Part shown: positions 43,549 to 52,716 of the stretch, piece by piece | Layout: every line of letters starts with the position of its first letter | How positions within the stretch are numbered: position 1 is the stretch's first letter | The notes under the pieces: model-generated | Databases searched by the model: none | The model's input: only the letters and a program-made list of their open reading frames with translations | Told to the model about the DNA's origin: nothing | Position numbers and translations under genes: made by a program | From: Pseudomonas sp. Au-Pse12 | GTDB taxonomy: Bacteria; Pseudomonadota; Gammaproteobacteria; Pseudomonadales; Pseudomonadaceae | Length of the DNA: 64,000 bases | Direction: 5' to 3' | Assembly: GCF_021341665.1 (NCBI RefSeq) | Contig: NZ_JAJTTH010000001.1 | Span: forward strand, 434,001 to 498,000

Positions 43549-44604
43549 TTACAGGCCTTGCTGCAGGGCCGGGTCGTCGGGGTTCTGCTGTTCCAGCTGG
43601 GCCAGCAGGACCTGGACGTTCTGCAACTGGCCGCTCTCTTTCCAGTAGCTGATCAGCAGCACCCGGGCTTTGCGGTTGTAGGGCTGGCGCTGGACGATTT
43701 CTTCCAGTTGCTTTTGCGCCGCCTCCAGCTCCTGCTCGCTGTGCAGGGTGGTGGCCAGGTCGTAGCGGTAGGCGGCGTTGTTGGGTTCCAGTTCCACCGC
43801 CCGGGACAGGCCGAGCAGGGCGAATTCACCCTGGCCGTGGTGCAGCAGCCAGAGCCCCAGGGCATGTTGCAGGTAGGCCGAATCCTGTTGTGCCTGCAGT
43901 TGCTTGGCGAGCAATTGCCGGGCGGCGTCGCTTTGCCCCTGCTTGTCCAGCACCTCGATCTGCAGCACCACCGCCTGCAGATTGTCCGGGGCCAGGCGCA
44001 GGGCCTGTTCCAGGGTTTGCTGGGCCTTGGGCAGATCGGCGTTGTGCAGGTACAGGCGGGCCAGCTGGTACTGCGCCTCGACGTCGTCGCCCCGGGTCTT
44101 GAGCACCTGGGTGTATTCGTCGATCACCTGTTGCAGCGGCCCGAAGTACAGGCCCTGGTCATCCGGGCTCAGGCCCAGCAGGGCGTCCACGGCGGCAAAA
44201 CGCACGCTTTGCTCGTGGTCGTCGAGCAACGGCCCCAGCAGCAGGCTGCGCTGGCCGCTGGGCACCAGGCCGAGGACGCTCTTGATCGCGGCTTTGCGCA
44301 CCTCGGCGGAGGGGTGGTAGAGGTCGGCGTCCGCCAGTTTCAGCGCCTGCGGGCTGGGGTAGTTGGCCAGCACCGCCAGCAGGCGAATGCGTTGCTGATC
44401 GTTGAGGTCGGGCCGTCCCAGTTGCTGGTAAAGCACCCGCGCCGCGCCGGGCTGGCCATTGCGGGCCTTTTCCAGGGCCGCGCCGTAGCCATGCTTGATG
44501 GCTTCGGGCACCGCCGGCGGGCTGCTGCGCAGAAAGCTCCAGGCCAGGGCCAGAACGATGACGATGAGCAGGCTGATCAGCAGGTAGCGACGGGGCAGGG
44601 GCAT
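43549..44604 (-). CDS. Membrane-anchored HEAT/TPR-repeat protein
   Basis: 351 residues. One N-terminal membrane span (YLLISLLIVIVLALAWSFL, about 7-25) anchors it. Residues ~75-150 look like HEAT repeats (ADLYHPSAEVRKAAIKSVLGL, LLDDHEQSVRFAAVDALLGL), and ~165-340 are TPR repeats (VEAQYQLARLYLHNADLPKAQQTLEQALRLAPDN; AELEPNNAAYRYDLATTLHSEQELEAAQ). Such proteins scaffold complexes; in some strains they sit with cytochrome or nitrite-related genes, but no such neighbour is present here. No enzymatic domain. Partner unknown. Confidence 0.8.
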   Translation of the reverse strand: MPLPRRYLLISLLIVIVLALAWSFLRSSPPAVPEAIKHGYGAALEKARNGQPGAARVLYQQLGRPDLNDQQRIRLLAVLANYPSPQALKLADADLYHPSAEVRKAAIKSVLGLVPSGQRSLLLGPLLDDHEQSVRFAAVDALLGLSPDDQGLYFGPLQQVIDEYTQVLKTRGDDVEAQYQLARLYLHNADLPKAQQTLEQALRLAPDNLQAVVLQIEVLDKQGQSDAARQLLAKQLQAQQDSAYLQHALGLWLLHHGQGEFALLGLSRAVELEPNNAAYRYDLATTLHSEQELEAAQKQLEEIVQRQPYNRKARVLLISYWKESGQLQNVQVLLAQLEQQNPDDPALQQGL

Positions 44605-44678
44605 GCAGGAATCCGGAAGCTGGCGACTTTGGGAAGGCGCAAGCTTCGGTCAGGAACCGGCTTGAGTCAAACCTGGGT

Positions 44679-45578
44679 TCAGGTCAGCACGTATTCCCGG
44701 GGTTCCAGCAGCGGCGGCAGCTCGGTTTGCCCCAGCGCTGCCAGGACTTCACGTTCCAGGCCGCGTAATAGAGCGCTGCAGGGCAGGTCGTTGTCGTCAT
44801 AGCCGAAGGGGTCTTCGAGGTCGTCGCCGATCTCGTCGAGGCCGAGGAAGGTGTAGCTGACGATGGCGGTGAAGATCGGCGTCAGCCAGCCCAGTGGTTC
44901 GGCCATGGCGAACGGCAGCAGGATGCAGAACAGGTAGATGGTGCGGTGCAGCAGCAAGGTGTAGGGGAAGGGCAGCGGGGTGTTCTGGATCCGCTCGCAG
45001 GCGGCTTGCACCAGGCTCAGGCTGACCAGCCGGGTTTCCATCTGGGTGTAGCGCCACTCGCTGATCAACCCCGCTTGGGCCCACTGCGAGCAGCGCTGGC
45101 CAATGCGTTGCAACTGCGCGTCGGTGAGGTTCGGATGCCTTGAGTCGACAGGGGCCTGGGCCCAGGGTTGCAGGGCGGCGGCTTCGTCTTCATGGCGCAG
45201 GCGGGCGATCAGGCTGTGGGCGAAGCCGCACAGGTCGCGCAGCAGGCCCTCGCGCTCGGGATTACCGTCGATGACCAGGCTTTCGCGGATCAGCGAGCGC
45301 ACCTCGATGATCAACTGGCCCAACTGCTTGCGGCCTTCCCACCAGCGGTCGTAGCAGGCGTTGTTGCGAAAGCTCATGAAGATCGACAGCGACAGCCCCA
45401 GCAGGGTGAAGGGGGTGGCGTTGACCTTGGAAAAGTAGGTCGGTTGCAGGGTTTCCACCAGCACGATGACCGAAGCCAGCAGGGTGATCAGCATGCAGCG
45501 CAAGGCAATGCGCTTGGCGATCGAGCCCTTGAGGGCGAAGAGGATGCTGATCAGGTTCGGCTTGGGGCGGACAATCAT
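44679..45578 (-). CDS. Bestrophin-like (UPF0187/RFP-TM) channel protein
   Basis: 299 residues, four main hydrophobic spans. Family landmarks are PTYFSKVNATPFTLLGLSLSIFMSFRNNACYDRWWEGRK near the N-terminus and the C-terminal GLDEIGDDLEDPFGYDDNDLP. Bacterial bestrophins form pentameric channels, mostly anion- or sodium-conducting. The ATG at 45576-45578 is chosen because the residues before it are not family-like. Monocistronic between the TPR gene and mexEF-oprN. Physiological role unknown. Confidence 0.9.
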   Translation of the reverse strand: MIVRPKPNLISILFALKGSIAKRIALRCMLITLLASVIVLVETLQPTYFSKVNATPFTLLGLSLSIFMSFRNNACYDRWWEGRKQLGQLIIEVRSLIRESLVIDGNPEREGLLRDLCGFAHSLIARLRHEDEAAALQPWAQAPVDSRHPNLTDAQLQRIGQRCSQWAQAGLISEWRYTQMETRLVSLSLVQAACERIQNTPLPFPYTLLLHRTIYLFCILLPFAMAEPLGWLTPIFTAIVSYTFLGLDEIGDDLEDPFGYDDNDLPCSALLRGLEREVLAALGQTELPPLLEPREYVLT

Positions 45579-45729
45579 GGGCTTGAGGCCAGGGCGACTA
45601 CGCGGCGAGTGAAGAGTAGGAGCGTGCCGTTGGGCTGTCCAATCGCTATCGCCGACTGCGTGATCGACGGCCTCTATCACGGTGCTTCAGGCCGTGCGAC
45701 GTTCCTGCGAGGTGGTGCGCGGACTGTTA

Positions 45730-45754
45730 CAGGAGCCGGCGTGCCGGCGAAGGG
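45730..45754. repeat. Intergenic hairpin repeat
   Basis: CAGGAGCCGGCGTGCCGGCG then AAGGG, with self-pairing GCCGGC arms. Related copies lie near 31318 and 51915. Confidence 0.5.
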
Positions 45755-45768
45755 GCGTTGTGCCAGGC

Positions 45769-45804
45769 AAAAAAAAAGCCCCGCGACCGAATGATCCACG
45801 GGGC
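45769..45804 (-). terminator. Terminator of mexEF-oprN
   Basis: On the minus strand GCCCCG and CGGGGC pair around 15 bases, followed by nine T residues (45769-45777). It sits about 45 bases after the oprN stop. Confidence 0.88.
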
Positions 45805-45851
45805 CAAACATTGGTTGGTTGCGGCCAACCAAAGGAGCTCGTTGCAAATCC

Positions 45852-47273
45852 TTACTTGCTGGCTACCGTCTCCGGTTGCCAGCCACCGCCGAGGGCCTTG
45901 TAGATAGCGACGATGCCGCGGTACAGGTCGACTTCGGCCTGGGCCTGGGCATCTTCGGCCGCCAGGCGTTCACGCTGGGCGTCCAGCAGCACCAAAAAAT
46001 CCACGGTGCCTTCGCGGTAGCGGATGTCGGCCAGGTCCGCGGCGGCGCGGCTGGACTCGCTCTGGCGGATCAAGGAGATCAGCCGTTGCTGGCGCTTGCC
46101 GTAATCGCTGAAGGCGTTTTCCGATTCTTCCAGGGCCAGCAGCACCTGCTGTTCGTAATTGGCCAGGGCGCCATCGGCGTTGGCATTGGCACCCCGCAGC
46201 CGGGCGCGCACGCTGCCCAGGTCAAAGGCGGCCCAGGTGATGCTCGGGCCCAGGGCCCAGGCGTTGGCCGCCGAGGAGCCGATCTGCGAGCCGCGCCCGG
46301 CGGTGAAGCCGAGGAAGCCGCTGAGGCTGACCTTGGGAAACAGGTCGGCCTTGGCCACGCCGATGCGCGCGGTGGCCGCCGCCAGTTGGCGTTCGGCGCT
46401 GAGAATGTCCGGACGGCGCTGCAGCAGCTCGCCCGGGTCGCCAATCGGCAGGGCCTTGGCAATGGCTGGCAGTTGTGCCGGCGACAGGTCGACGCTGAGC
46501 TTGTCCGGCCGTTCCCCCAGCAGGGTGGCGATGCGGTTGCGCTGGCGGGTCTGCTCGGCCTGCAGTTGCGGCACGCTGGCTTCCACCGAGGCCAGGCGGG
46601 CATCGGCACGGACCACGTCGAGCTGGTCGCCGACCCCGGCGTCGCGCAGGCTTTCGGTGATCTTGCGCGAGGTCTGCTGGTTGTCCAGGTTGGCCAGGGC
46701 GATCTTTTCCCGCAGTTGCGCGCCGCGCAGCTGGCCGTAGGCGTCCACCAGCTCGGCGACCAGGGTCACCTGCAGTTGGTAGAGGTCGGCCTCGGCGGCC
46801 TGCTGGTCGGCGTCGGTGGCTTCCAGGTTGCGCTGGATGCGCCCGAACAGGTCCAGCTCCCAGGCCATGTCCAGGCCCAGGTCGTAGCGCTCGCTCTTGA
46901 CCCGTTTGGTGGTCTGGCCGGGGATCTGGCCCTTGCCCAGGTCGCTGCTGGCGCGGCTGGTGATGGTCGGCATGGCGTCATTGCTGGCGTCATCGCGGAT
47001 CGCCCGGGCGGCCCGCAAGCGGGCGAAGGCCACCCGCAGCTCACGGTTGCCCTGCAAGGATTGGCTCACCAACTGGTTGAGGGTCGGGTCATCGAACTGC
47101 TGCCACCAGATGCCTTCGAAGCGTGCGCGGTCGAAGTTCTTCTGGCCCGCGGCGCCATCGGTGGCGGCGCTGATGTGCGCCGCCTCGGTGGTTGGAGTCT
47201 GGTAGTCCGGGCCGACGGCGCAGGCACTCAGGGCCAGTACCAGCAGGCTCGGCAGGAAGACTTTGGCACTCAT
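45852..47273 (-). CDS. oprN: Outer-membrane efflux channel OprN (NodT family)
   Basis: 473 residues. Lipoprotein signal with lipobox LSAC before Cys18 (LLVLALSACAVGPDY). The tandem TolC-fold repeats are visible (WWQQFDDPTLNQLVSQSLQGNRELRVAFARL; ERYDLGLDMAWELDLFGRIQR; LLQRRPDILSAERQLAAATARIGVAKADLFPKVSLSGF). Third gene of mexEF-oprN, its start overlapping the mexF stop by four bases (ATGA). Forms the trimeric outer-membrane exit duct. It could also serve the channel-less RND pump at 10731-14993. Confidence 0.95.
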   Translation of the reverse strand: MSAKVFLPSLLVLALSACAVGPDYQTPTTEAAHISAATDGAAGQKNFDRARFEGIWWQQFDDPTLNQLVSQSLQGNRELRVAFARLRAARAIRDDASNDAMPTITSRASSDLGKGQIPGQTTKRVKSERYDLGLDMAWELDLFGRIQRNLEATDADQQAAEADLYQLQVTLVAELVDAYGQLRGAQLREKIALANLDNQQTSRKITESLRDAGVGDQLDVVRADARLASVEASVPQLQAEQTRQRNRIATLLGERPDKLSVDLSPAQLPAIAKALPIGDPGELLQRRPDILSAERQLAAATARIGVAKADLFPKVSLSGFLGFTAGRGSQIGSSAANAWALGPSITWAAFDLGSVRARLRGANANADGALANYEQQVLLALEESENAFSDYGKRQQRLISLIRQSESSRAAADLADIRYREGTVDFLVLLDAQRERLAAEDAQAQAEVDLYRGIVAIYKALGGGWQPETVASK

Positions 47274-50200
47274 TGTTGCGCCTCCAGTTGCAGCGCGCGG
47301 GCGGCCTTGCGCGCCTCGCTGCGCTCCACGTAATTGCGGATCAGGACATAGAACACCGGGGTCAGCAGCAGGCCGAAGAAGGTCACCCCGAGCATCCCGG
47401 AGAACACCGCGACACCCATGGCATGACGCATTTCCGCACCGGCACCGCTGGAGATCACCAGGGGCACCACGCCCATGATGAAGGCGAAGGAGGTCATCAG
47501 GATCGGCCGCAGACGCAGGCGGCAGGCTTCCAGCACCGCGGCCAGCGGGTCGAGGCCTTCCTCTTGCTTGTCCTTGGCGAACTCGACGATCAGGATCGCG
47601 TTCTTGCAGGCCAGGCCCACCAGTACGATCAGGCCGATCTGGGTGAAGATGTTGTTGTCGCCACCGGAGACGATCACCCCGGTAATCGCCGACAGCAGGG
47701 TCATGGGCACGATCAGGATCACCGCCAGCGGCAGGCTCCAGCTCTCGTATTGCGCGGCCAGCACCAGGAAGGCCAGCAGCACGCAGAGCGGGAAGACGAA
47801 CAGCGCGGTGTTACCAGCCAGGATCTGCTGGTAGGTCAGCTCGGTCCATTCGTAGGTCATGCCGTTGGGCAGTTCTTCCTTGAGCAGTTTCTCGATCGCC
47901 GCTTCCGCCTGCCCGGAGCTGTAGCCCGGGGCCGCTGCGCCGTTGATTTCCGCGGTGACGAAGCCGTTGTAGTGCATCACGCGGTCGGGACCGGCGGTGT
48001 CGCTGACCTTGATGAAGGTCGCCAGGGGGATCATCTCGCCCTTGTTGTTGCGCACTTTCAGCTGGCCGATCTGCTCGGGCTCGAGACGGAACTGCTGCTC
48101 GGCCTGGACGTTGACCTGGTAGGTGCGGCCAAAGCGGTTGAAGTCGTTGGCATACAGCGAACCCAGGTAGATCTGCAGGGTGTCGAAGATGTCGGAGATC
48201 GCCACGCCGTGGGTCTTGGCCTTTTCCCGGTCGATGGCGGCATCGACCTGGGGCACGTTGACCTGGTAGCTGGTGAACAGCCCGGCCAGTTCCGGCACGC
48301 TGCGGCTCTTGGTGATGACGTTCTGCACTTCTTTATACAGCTCGTCGTAACCCAGCCCGCTGCGGTCCTCCACCTGCAGGCGGAACCCGCCAATGGTGCC
48401 CAGGCCCTGTACCGGCGGCGGTGGGAAGATCGCCATGTAGGCGTCCTGGATGTCCGCGTACTTGCCGTTCAGGGCCCCGGCGATGGCGCCGGCGGACATG
48501 CTCGGGTCCTTGCGCTCATCGAAGGGCTTCAAGGTGACGAAGACGATGCCGTTGTTCGGGCTGTTGGTGAAGCCGTTGATCGACAGGCCAGGGAAGGCCA
48601 CCGCGCTTTCCACGCCGGGCTGCTTGAGGGCGATGTCGGACATGCGCTTGATCACGTCTTCGGTGCGGTCCAGGCTGGCGGCGTCCGGCAGTTGGGCGAA
48701 GGCCACCAGGTACTGCTTGTCCTGGGCCGGAACGAAACCGGTCGGGGTGTGGGCGAAGCCGAACCAGGTCAGCACCATCAGGCCCGCATAGAGGAACAGG
48801 GCGATGCCGCTGCCGCGGATGACCCGGCGCACGGTGCCGACGTAGCCGTGGCTGGCACGATCGAAGAAGCGGTTGAACGGCTTGAACAGCCAGCCCCCCA
48901 GCAGCGTGTCGAGGATCTTCGAGAAGCGGTCCTTGGGTGCATGGTGTTCCTTGAGCAGTACCGCGGCCAGGGCCGGCGACAGGGTCAGGGAGTTGAAGGC
49001 CGAGATCACAGTGGAAATGGCGATGGTCAGGGCGAACTGCTTATAGAACTGCCCGGTCAGGCCGCTGATGAAGGCCGCCGGTACGAACACCGCGCACAGC
49101 ACCAGGGCGGTGGCGATGATCGGGCCGGTCACTTCACGCATGGCGCGCTTGGTGGCTTCCACCGGGTTCAGGCCCAGGCCAATGTTACGTTCGACGTTCT
49201 CCACCACCACGATGGCGTCGTCCACTACGATGCCGATGGCCAGCACCAGGCCGAACAGCGACAGGGCGTTGAGCGAGAAGCCGAACAGGTGCATCACCGC
49301 GAAGGTGCCGATCAGCGACACCGGTACCGCGACCAGCGGGATGATCGAGGCGCGCCAGGTCTGCAGGAACAGGATCACCACCAGCACCACCAGGATCAGC
49401 GCTTCGAACAGGGTGTGCACCACCGCTTCGATGGAGCCGCGGACGAAGATGGTCGGGTCGTAGACGATGCTGAAGTCCATGCCCTGCGGGAAGCTCTGCT
49501 TGAGTTCGGCCATCTTGGCCCGCACTTCGTTGGAGATCTCGATGGCGTTGGAGCCCGGGCGCTGGAAGATCGGGATCGCCACCGCCGGCTGGTTGTTGAG
49601 CAGCGAACGCAGGGCGTACTGGCTCGACCCCAGCTCGATGCGGGCGATGTCCTTCAGGCGAGTGATTTCACCGTCACTACCGGAACGAATGATGATGTTC
49701 TCGAACTCTTCCTCGGTGACCAGGCGGCCCTGGGTGTTGACCGACAGCTGGAAGCTGGTGGCGGTCGGCGCAGGCGGCGCGCCCAGGGCACCGGCGGCGA
49801 CCTGGCGGTTCTGTTCACGGATGGCGGTGACCACGTCGGTGGCGGTCAGGTTGCGCGAGGCAGTCTTGTTCGGATCCAGCCATACCCGCAGCGAGTAGTC
49901 GCCCATGCCGAACAGCTGCACATCGCCCACGCCGCCCAGGCGCGCCAGCTCATCCTTGATGTTGAGCAGGGCGTAGTTGGACAGGTAGAGCATGTCGTAG
50001 CGTTTGTCCGGCGAGGTCAGGTGGACCACCATGGTCAGGTCGGGGGAGGCCTTGTCCACGGTGATGCCGATGCGCGTCACTTCTTCCGGCAGCTTGGGCT
50101 GGGTGCGGGTCACGCGGTTCTGCACCTGCACCTGGGCGTTGTCCAGGTCGGTGCCCAGGGCGAAGGTGATGGTCAGGGTGATCTTGCCGTCAGCGGTGGA

Positions 50201-50449
50201 TTGCGAGGACATGTAGAGCATGTTCTCGACCCCGGTGATCGCCTGTTCCAGTGGCGCGGCCACGGTTTCACCGATGACTTTCGGGTTGGCCCCCGGGAAG
50301 TTGGCGCGCACCACCACGGTCGGCGGCACCACTTCCGGGTATTCGCTGATGGGCAGCTGGAACAGCGAGATGGCGCCGGCGATCAGGATCAGCAGCGACA
50401 GCACCGCGGCGAAGATCGGCCTTGAAATAAAGAACTGGGAAAAATTCAT
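47270..50449 (-). CDS. mexF: RND efflux permease MexF
   Basis: 1059 residues, highly like P. aeruginosa MexF from the start (MNFSQFFISRPIFAAVLSLL, LPISEYPEVVPPTVVVRANF, GENMLYMSSQSTADG). The TM4 proton-relay pair is in GLVLAIGIVVDDAIVVVENV. The pump exports chloramphenicol, fluoroquinolones, trimethoprim and quinolone-signal precursors. It lies 15 bases after mexE and overlaps oprN. No frameshift or missing segment. Confidence 0.97.
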   Translation of the reverse strand: MNFSQFFISRPIFAAVLSLLILIAGAISLFQLPISEYPEVVPPTVVVRANFPGANPKVIGETVAAPLEQAITGVENMLYMSSQSTADGKITLTITFALGTDLDNAQVQVQNRVTRTQPKLPEEVTRIGITVDKASPDLTMVVHLTSPDKRYDMLYLSNYALLNIKDELARLGGVGDVQLFGMGDYSLRVWLDPNKTASRNLTATDVVTAIREQNRQVAAGALGAPPAPTATSFQLSVNTQGRLVTEEEFENIIIRSGSDGEITRLKDIARIELGSSQYALRSLLNNQPAVAIPIFQRPGSNAIEISNEVRAKMAELKQSFPQGMDFSIVYDPTIFVRGSIEAVVHTLFEALILVVLVVILFLQTWRASIIPLVAVPVSLIGTFAVMHLFGFSLNALSLFGLVLAIGIVVDDAIVVVENVERNIGLGLNPVEATKRAMREVTGPIIATALVLCAVFVPAAFISGLTGQFYKQFALTIAISTVISAFNSLTLSPALAAVLLKEHHAPKDRFSKILDTLLGGWLFKPFNRFFDRASHGYVGTVRRVIRGSGIALFLYAGLMVLTWFGFAHTPTGFVPAQDKQYLVAFAQLPDAASLDRTEDVIKRMSDIALKQPGVESAVAFPGLSINGFTNSPNNGIVFVTLKPFDERKDPSMSAGAIAGALNGKYADIQDAYMAIFPPPPVQGLGTIGGFRLQVEDRSGLGYDELYKEVQNVITKSRSVPELAGLFTSYQVNVPQVDAAIDREKAKTHGVAISDIFDTLQIYLGSLYANDFNRFGRTYQVNVQAEQQFRLEPEQIGQLKVRNNKGEMIPLATFIKVSDTAGPDRVMHYNGFVTAEINGAAAPGYSSGQAEAAIEKLLKEELPNGMTYEWTELTYQQILAGNTALFVFPLCVLLAFLVLAAQYESWSLPLAVILIVPMTLLSAITGVIVSGGDNNIFTQIGLIVLVGLACKNAILIVEFAKDKQEEGLDPLAAVLEACRLRLRPILMTSFAFIMGVVPLVISSGAGAEMRHAMGVAVFSGMLGVTFFGLLLTPVFYVLIRNYVERSEARKAARALQLEAQQ

Positions 50450-50464
50450 CTTGAGAGTCGTCCC

Positions 50465-51712
50465 TTAACCGCGCGGAGTCGCAGCGGCGAGTTTCACAGC
50501 CGGAGCCGCCTTGGCAGGGGTGACCTGCGGCAGGTTGCTGGCTTCCAGTGCTTGGCGTTGTTGGGCCAGGGCGGCGAGGGTTTCCTGGCTGGCCATGGGG
50601 ATCACTTCAGGCGTGACCGGTGCACCGGGACGCGCCCGCTGCAAGCCCTTGACGATGATCGTGTCGTCCTTGCTCAGGCCGTTGCGCACAATGCGCAGGC
50701 CTTCGATCTTCGGCCCCAGTTCCACGGCGCGGTAAGCCGGCTTGTTGTCGGCGTCCATCACCAGCACGAACTTCTTGCCCAGGTCGGTGCCCACGGCCTC
50801 GTCGTTGATCAGCATCGCCGAGTAGGTGCCGCTGCCCACCAGTTTCAGGCGCGCATACAGGCCCGGGGTGTAGCTGCCGTCACGGTTGTCGAACACCGCG
50901 CGGCCGCGGATGGTGCCGGTCTTGGGGTTGACCTGGTTGTCGACGAAGTTCATCTGGCCCAGGTGCGGGTGGCCTTCTTCATTGGACAGGCCCAGGTACA
51001 CCGGGGTGGCCTGGCCGCGCTGGCCCTGGCGAGCGAGCTGGGTGTACTTGAGGTAGACGCGCTCGTCGGCGTCGAAGTAGGCGTAGACCTTGTCGGTGGA
51101 GACCAGGCTGGTGAGCGGGGTGACATCGGCGGTCACCAGGTTGCCGGCGGTGATCTGCGCGCGGCTGACGCGACCGCTGATGGGCGCCACCACCCGGGTG
51201 AAGCTCAGGTTGAGCTTGGCCACGTCCAACTGGGCCTGGATCGCATCGACCCCGGCCCGGGCTTCCTGGGCGGCGCTGGTGCGGGTATCGGCCAGCTCGG
51301 CGGAAATCGCATTGCTGGTCAACAGGCGCTGGCCACGCTGGGCTTCGTTGGCGCTGCGGGTGGCGGTGGCGCGGGCTTGCTGCAGTTGGGCTTCGAGGCG
51401 CCGCACTTCAGCCTGGAACGGGCGCGGGTCGATCTGGAACAGCAGGTCGCCTTTCTTCACCAGGGCGCCTTCGGTGAAGGCCACCTGATCGATCTGGCCC
51501 GAGACCCGTGGACGGATCTCCACGGTTTCCGGGGCTTCCAGGCGCCCGGTGAATTCGTCCCATTCGTTGACCGGCTGTTCCAGCACCTTGGCCACGCTGA
51601 CTTTGGCGGCGGGTGGCGCGGAGGCGGTTTCCGGGGCCTTGCCGCAGGCGCTCATGACCAGTACGGCGAGGGCGGCTAAGGGGTAACGCAAGAATTTGAC
51701 TGACTGGTCCAT
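50465..51712 (-). CDS. mexE: RND efflux adaptor MexE
   Basis: 415-residue lipoprotein (lipobox VMSAC, Cys23). Typical MexE sequence: NEWDEFTGRLEAPETVEIRP, the lipoyl half GQIDQVAFTEGALVKKGDLLFQIDP, LSFTRVVAPISGRVSRAQITAGNLV, and an Ala/Pro-rich C-terminus. First gene of the operon; a LysR-type operator candidate lies about 80 bases upstream. In P. aeruginosa mexT and mexS precede it, but here the upstream gene is an unrelated TetR regulator. Confidence 0.96.
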   Translation of the reverse strand: MDQSVKFLRYPLAALAVLVMSACGKAPETASAPPAAKVSVAKVLEQPVNEWDEFTGRLEAPETVEIRPRVSGQIDQVAFTEGALVKKGDLLFQIDPRPFQAEVRRLEAQLQQARATATRSANEAQRGQRLLTSNAISAELADTRTSAAQEARAGVDAIQAQLDVAKLNLSFTRVVAPISGRVSRAQITAGNLVTADVTPLTSLVSTDKVYAYFDADERVYLKYTQLARQGQRGQATPVYLGLSNEEGHPHLGQMNFVDNQVNPKTGTIRGRAVFDNRDGSYTPGLYARLKLVGSGTYSAMLINDEAVGTDLGKKFVLVMDADNKPAYRAVELGPKIEGLRIVRNGLSKDDTIIVKGLQRARPGAPVTPEVIPMASQETLAALAQQRQALEASNLPQVTPAKAAPAVKLAAATPRG

Positions 51713-51787
51713 GGTTCATCCGCCAAGGTAATTTGAGATGGGCGGATGATGCTCGGCAGGGTGGTATCTCACGAATCGAATGAAGCG

Positions 51788-51811
51788 AAGGTAACTATCA
51801 TTCGGAATGAT
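51788..51811 (-). promoter_or_regulatory. Candidate MexT (LysR-type) operator upstream of mexE
   Basis: On the minus strand it reads ATCA-N5-AATGAT-N4-ACCTT, compared with the reported MexT motif ATCA-N5-GTCGAT-N4-ACYAT. Its first 15 bases form a perfect 7-1-7 inverted repeat, ATCATTC-C-GAATGAT, containing T-N11-A, the LysR-regulator signature. It lies about 75-100 bases upstream of the mexE start. Confidence 0.5.
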
Positions 51812-51914
51812 ATAAGCAGCAGGCAAGCCCTCTAGCCTGCGCCTTTCGTTAGGCTGCTATCAATCCCCGTGGGGGTAATGAGTCATTGCAGCTGACGCAA
51901 CATTCACGGGTGCT

Positions 51915-51998
51915 GCAGGAGCCGGCTTGCCGGCGAAAAGGGCGTTGAGTCCTGGATGCGGCTGGAGGGCGCTTTCGCTGGCAAGCCAGTTCCTACAA
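51915..51998. repeat. Paired intergenic hairpin repeat
   Basis: GCAGGAGCCGGCTTGCCGGC (51915-) and CGCTTTCGCTGGCAAGCCAG (51970-) are opposite-facing copies of the same element separated by about 30 bases, making a REP-type doublet. Its right end overlaps the last codons of the TetR gene. Confidence 0.6.
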
Positions 51999-52634
51999 GG
52001 CGTGCGGGGGCAGGCTGGTTTCGCCGGCTTCTTCCTGCAGCAAGGCCAGGGCGCCCACGATCAGCGCGCGCATGCCTTGAATCAGTTCGGCCTCCATCTC
52101 GGCTTCTTCCGCCGCGCGATCGGCGTCCAGCAGCGGCTCCCGGCCGGTCACCGAATACACCGTGTCGGCCACGGCGATGCCGTGAAAGGCCACCGTCGCC
52201 AGCAGCCAGCGTGCCTGTTCCTTGGTAATGCCATAGGCCTGGGCGATATGGCTCTGGTGTTCGTCGATCTTGATGAGCATGGGCTGGGTCGCCGCCAGCC
52301 GGCGGATGACGTAGGGCGTGAGCCCGGGGTGGGCCTTGACGAACACCCGTACCGATGTGGCGAACTCGGTCATGTACTCCCTCAAACCGCCACGCTGGCC
52401 GGCCTCGGCCCGGGGTATCTGCCAGCGGGTGAAGATTTCCTCGGCGACCATGCTTTTCAGCGCCTCCAGGTTGGCCACGTGCTTGTACAGCGCCATGTGG
52501 CTGATCCCCAGCGCAGCGGCAACGCCGACGAAAGTGATGTTCGGCAGGCCGATCTCGATGCCGGCATCGACGATGCGTTCGCGGGTAATGGTCCGTGGGC
52601 GCCCGCGGGTCGCCGGCTGTTGTGGCGCTTTCAT
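51993..52634 (-). CDS. TetR/AcrR family regulator
   Basis: 213 residues with an N-terminal basic tail (QQPATRGRPRTITRERIVDAG), helix-turn-helix (ITFVGVAAALGISHMALYKHVANLEAL, about 33-60) and an alpha-helical ligand domain. It diverges from the ABC/siderophore gene series, with a palindrome AATTAGTT-N11-AACTAATT between the two starts, so it is the likely regulator of that series. Regulation by a siderophore-like ligand is possible but not shown. Confidence 0.88.
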   Translation of the reverse strand: MKAPQQPATRGRPRTITRERIVDAGIEIGLPNITFVGVAAALGISHMALYKHVANLEALKSMVAEEIFTRWQIPRAEAGQRGGLREYMTEFATSVRVFVKAHPGLTPYVIRRLAATQPMLIKIDEHQSHIAQAYGITKEQARWLLATVAFHGIAVADTVYSVTGREPLLDADRAAEEAEMEAELIQGMRALIVGALALLQEEAGETSLPPHAL

Positions 52635-52689
52635 GGTGGTTCCTTGAACGGTGGTGACAGCCTTTTAGCTGTGTTGTCAGCATTTCGCA

Positions 52690-52716
52690 AATTAGTTTAT
52701 ATTCATGCAACTAATT
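52690..52716. promoter_or_regulatory. Inverted repeat between TetR and ABC genes, candidate operator
   Basis: AATTAGTT and AACTAATT are perfect 8-base arms separated by 11 bases in an AT-rich stretch that should contain the divergent promoters. Next to it, AATTGAGATTCTGATT has some resemblance to a Fur site but is not a clear match. Confidence 0.5.

Noticed and set aside
47192..50425. Open plus-strand frame of over 1000 codons opposite mexF
   Set aside because: Same cause: rich in His, Gln, Asp and Gly, no domain, and the opposite strand carries an unmistakable MexF.
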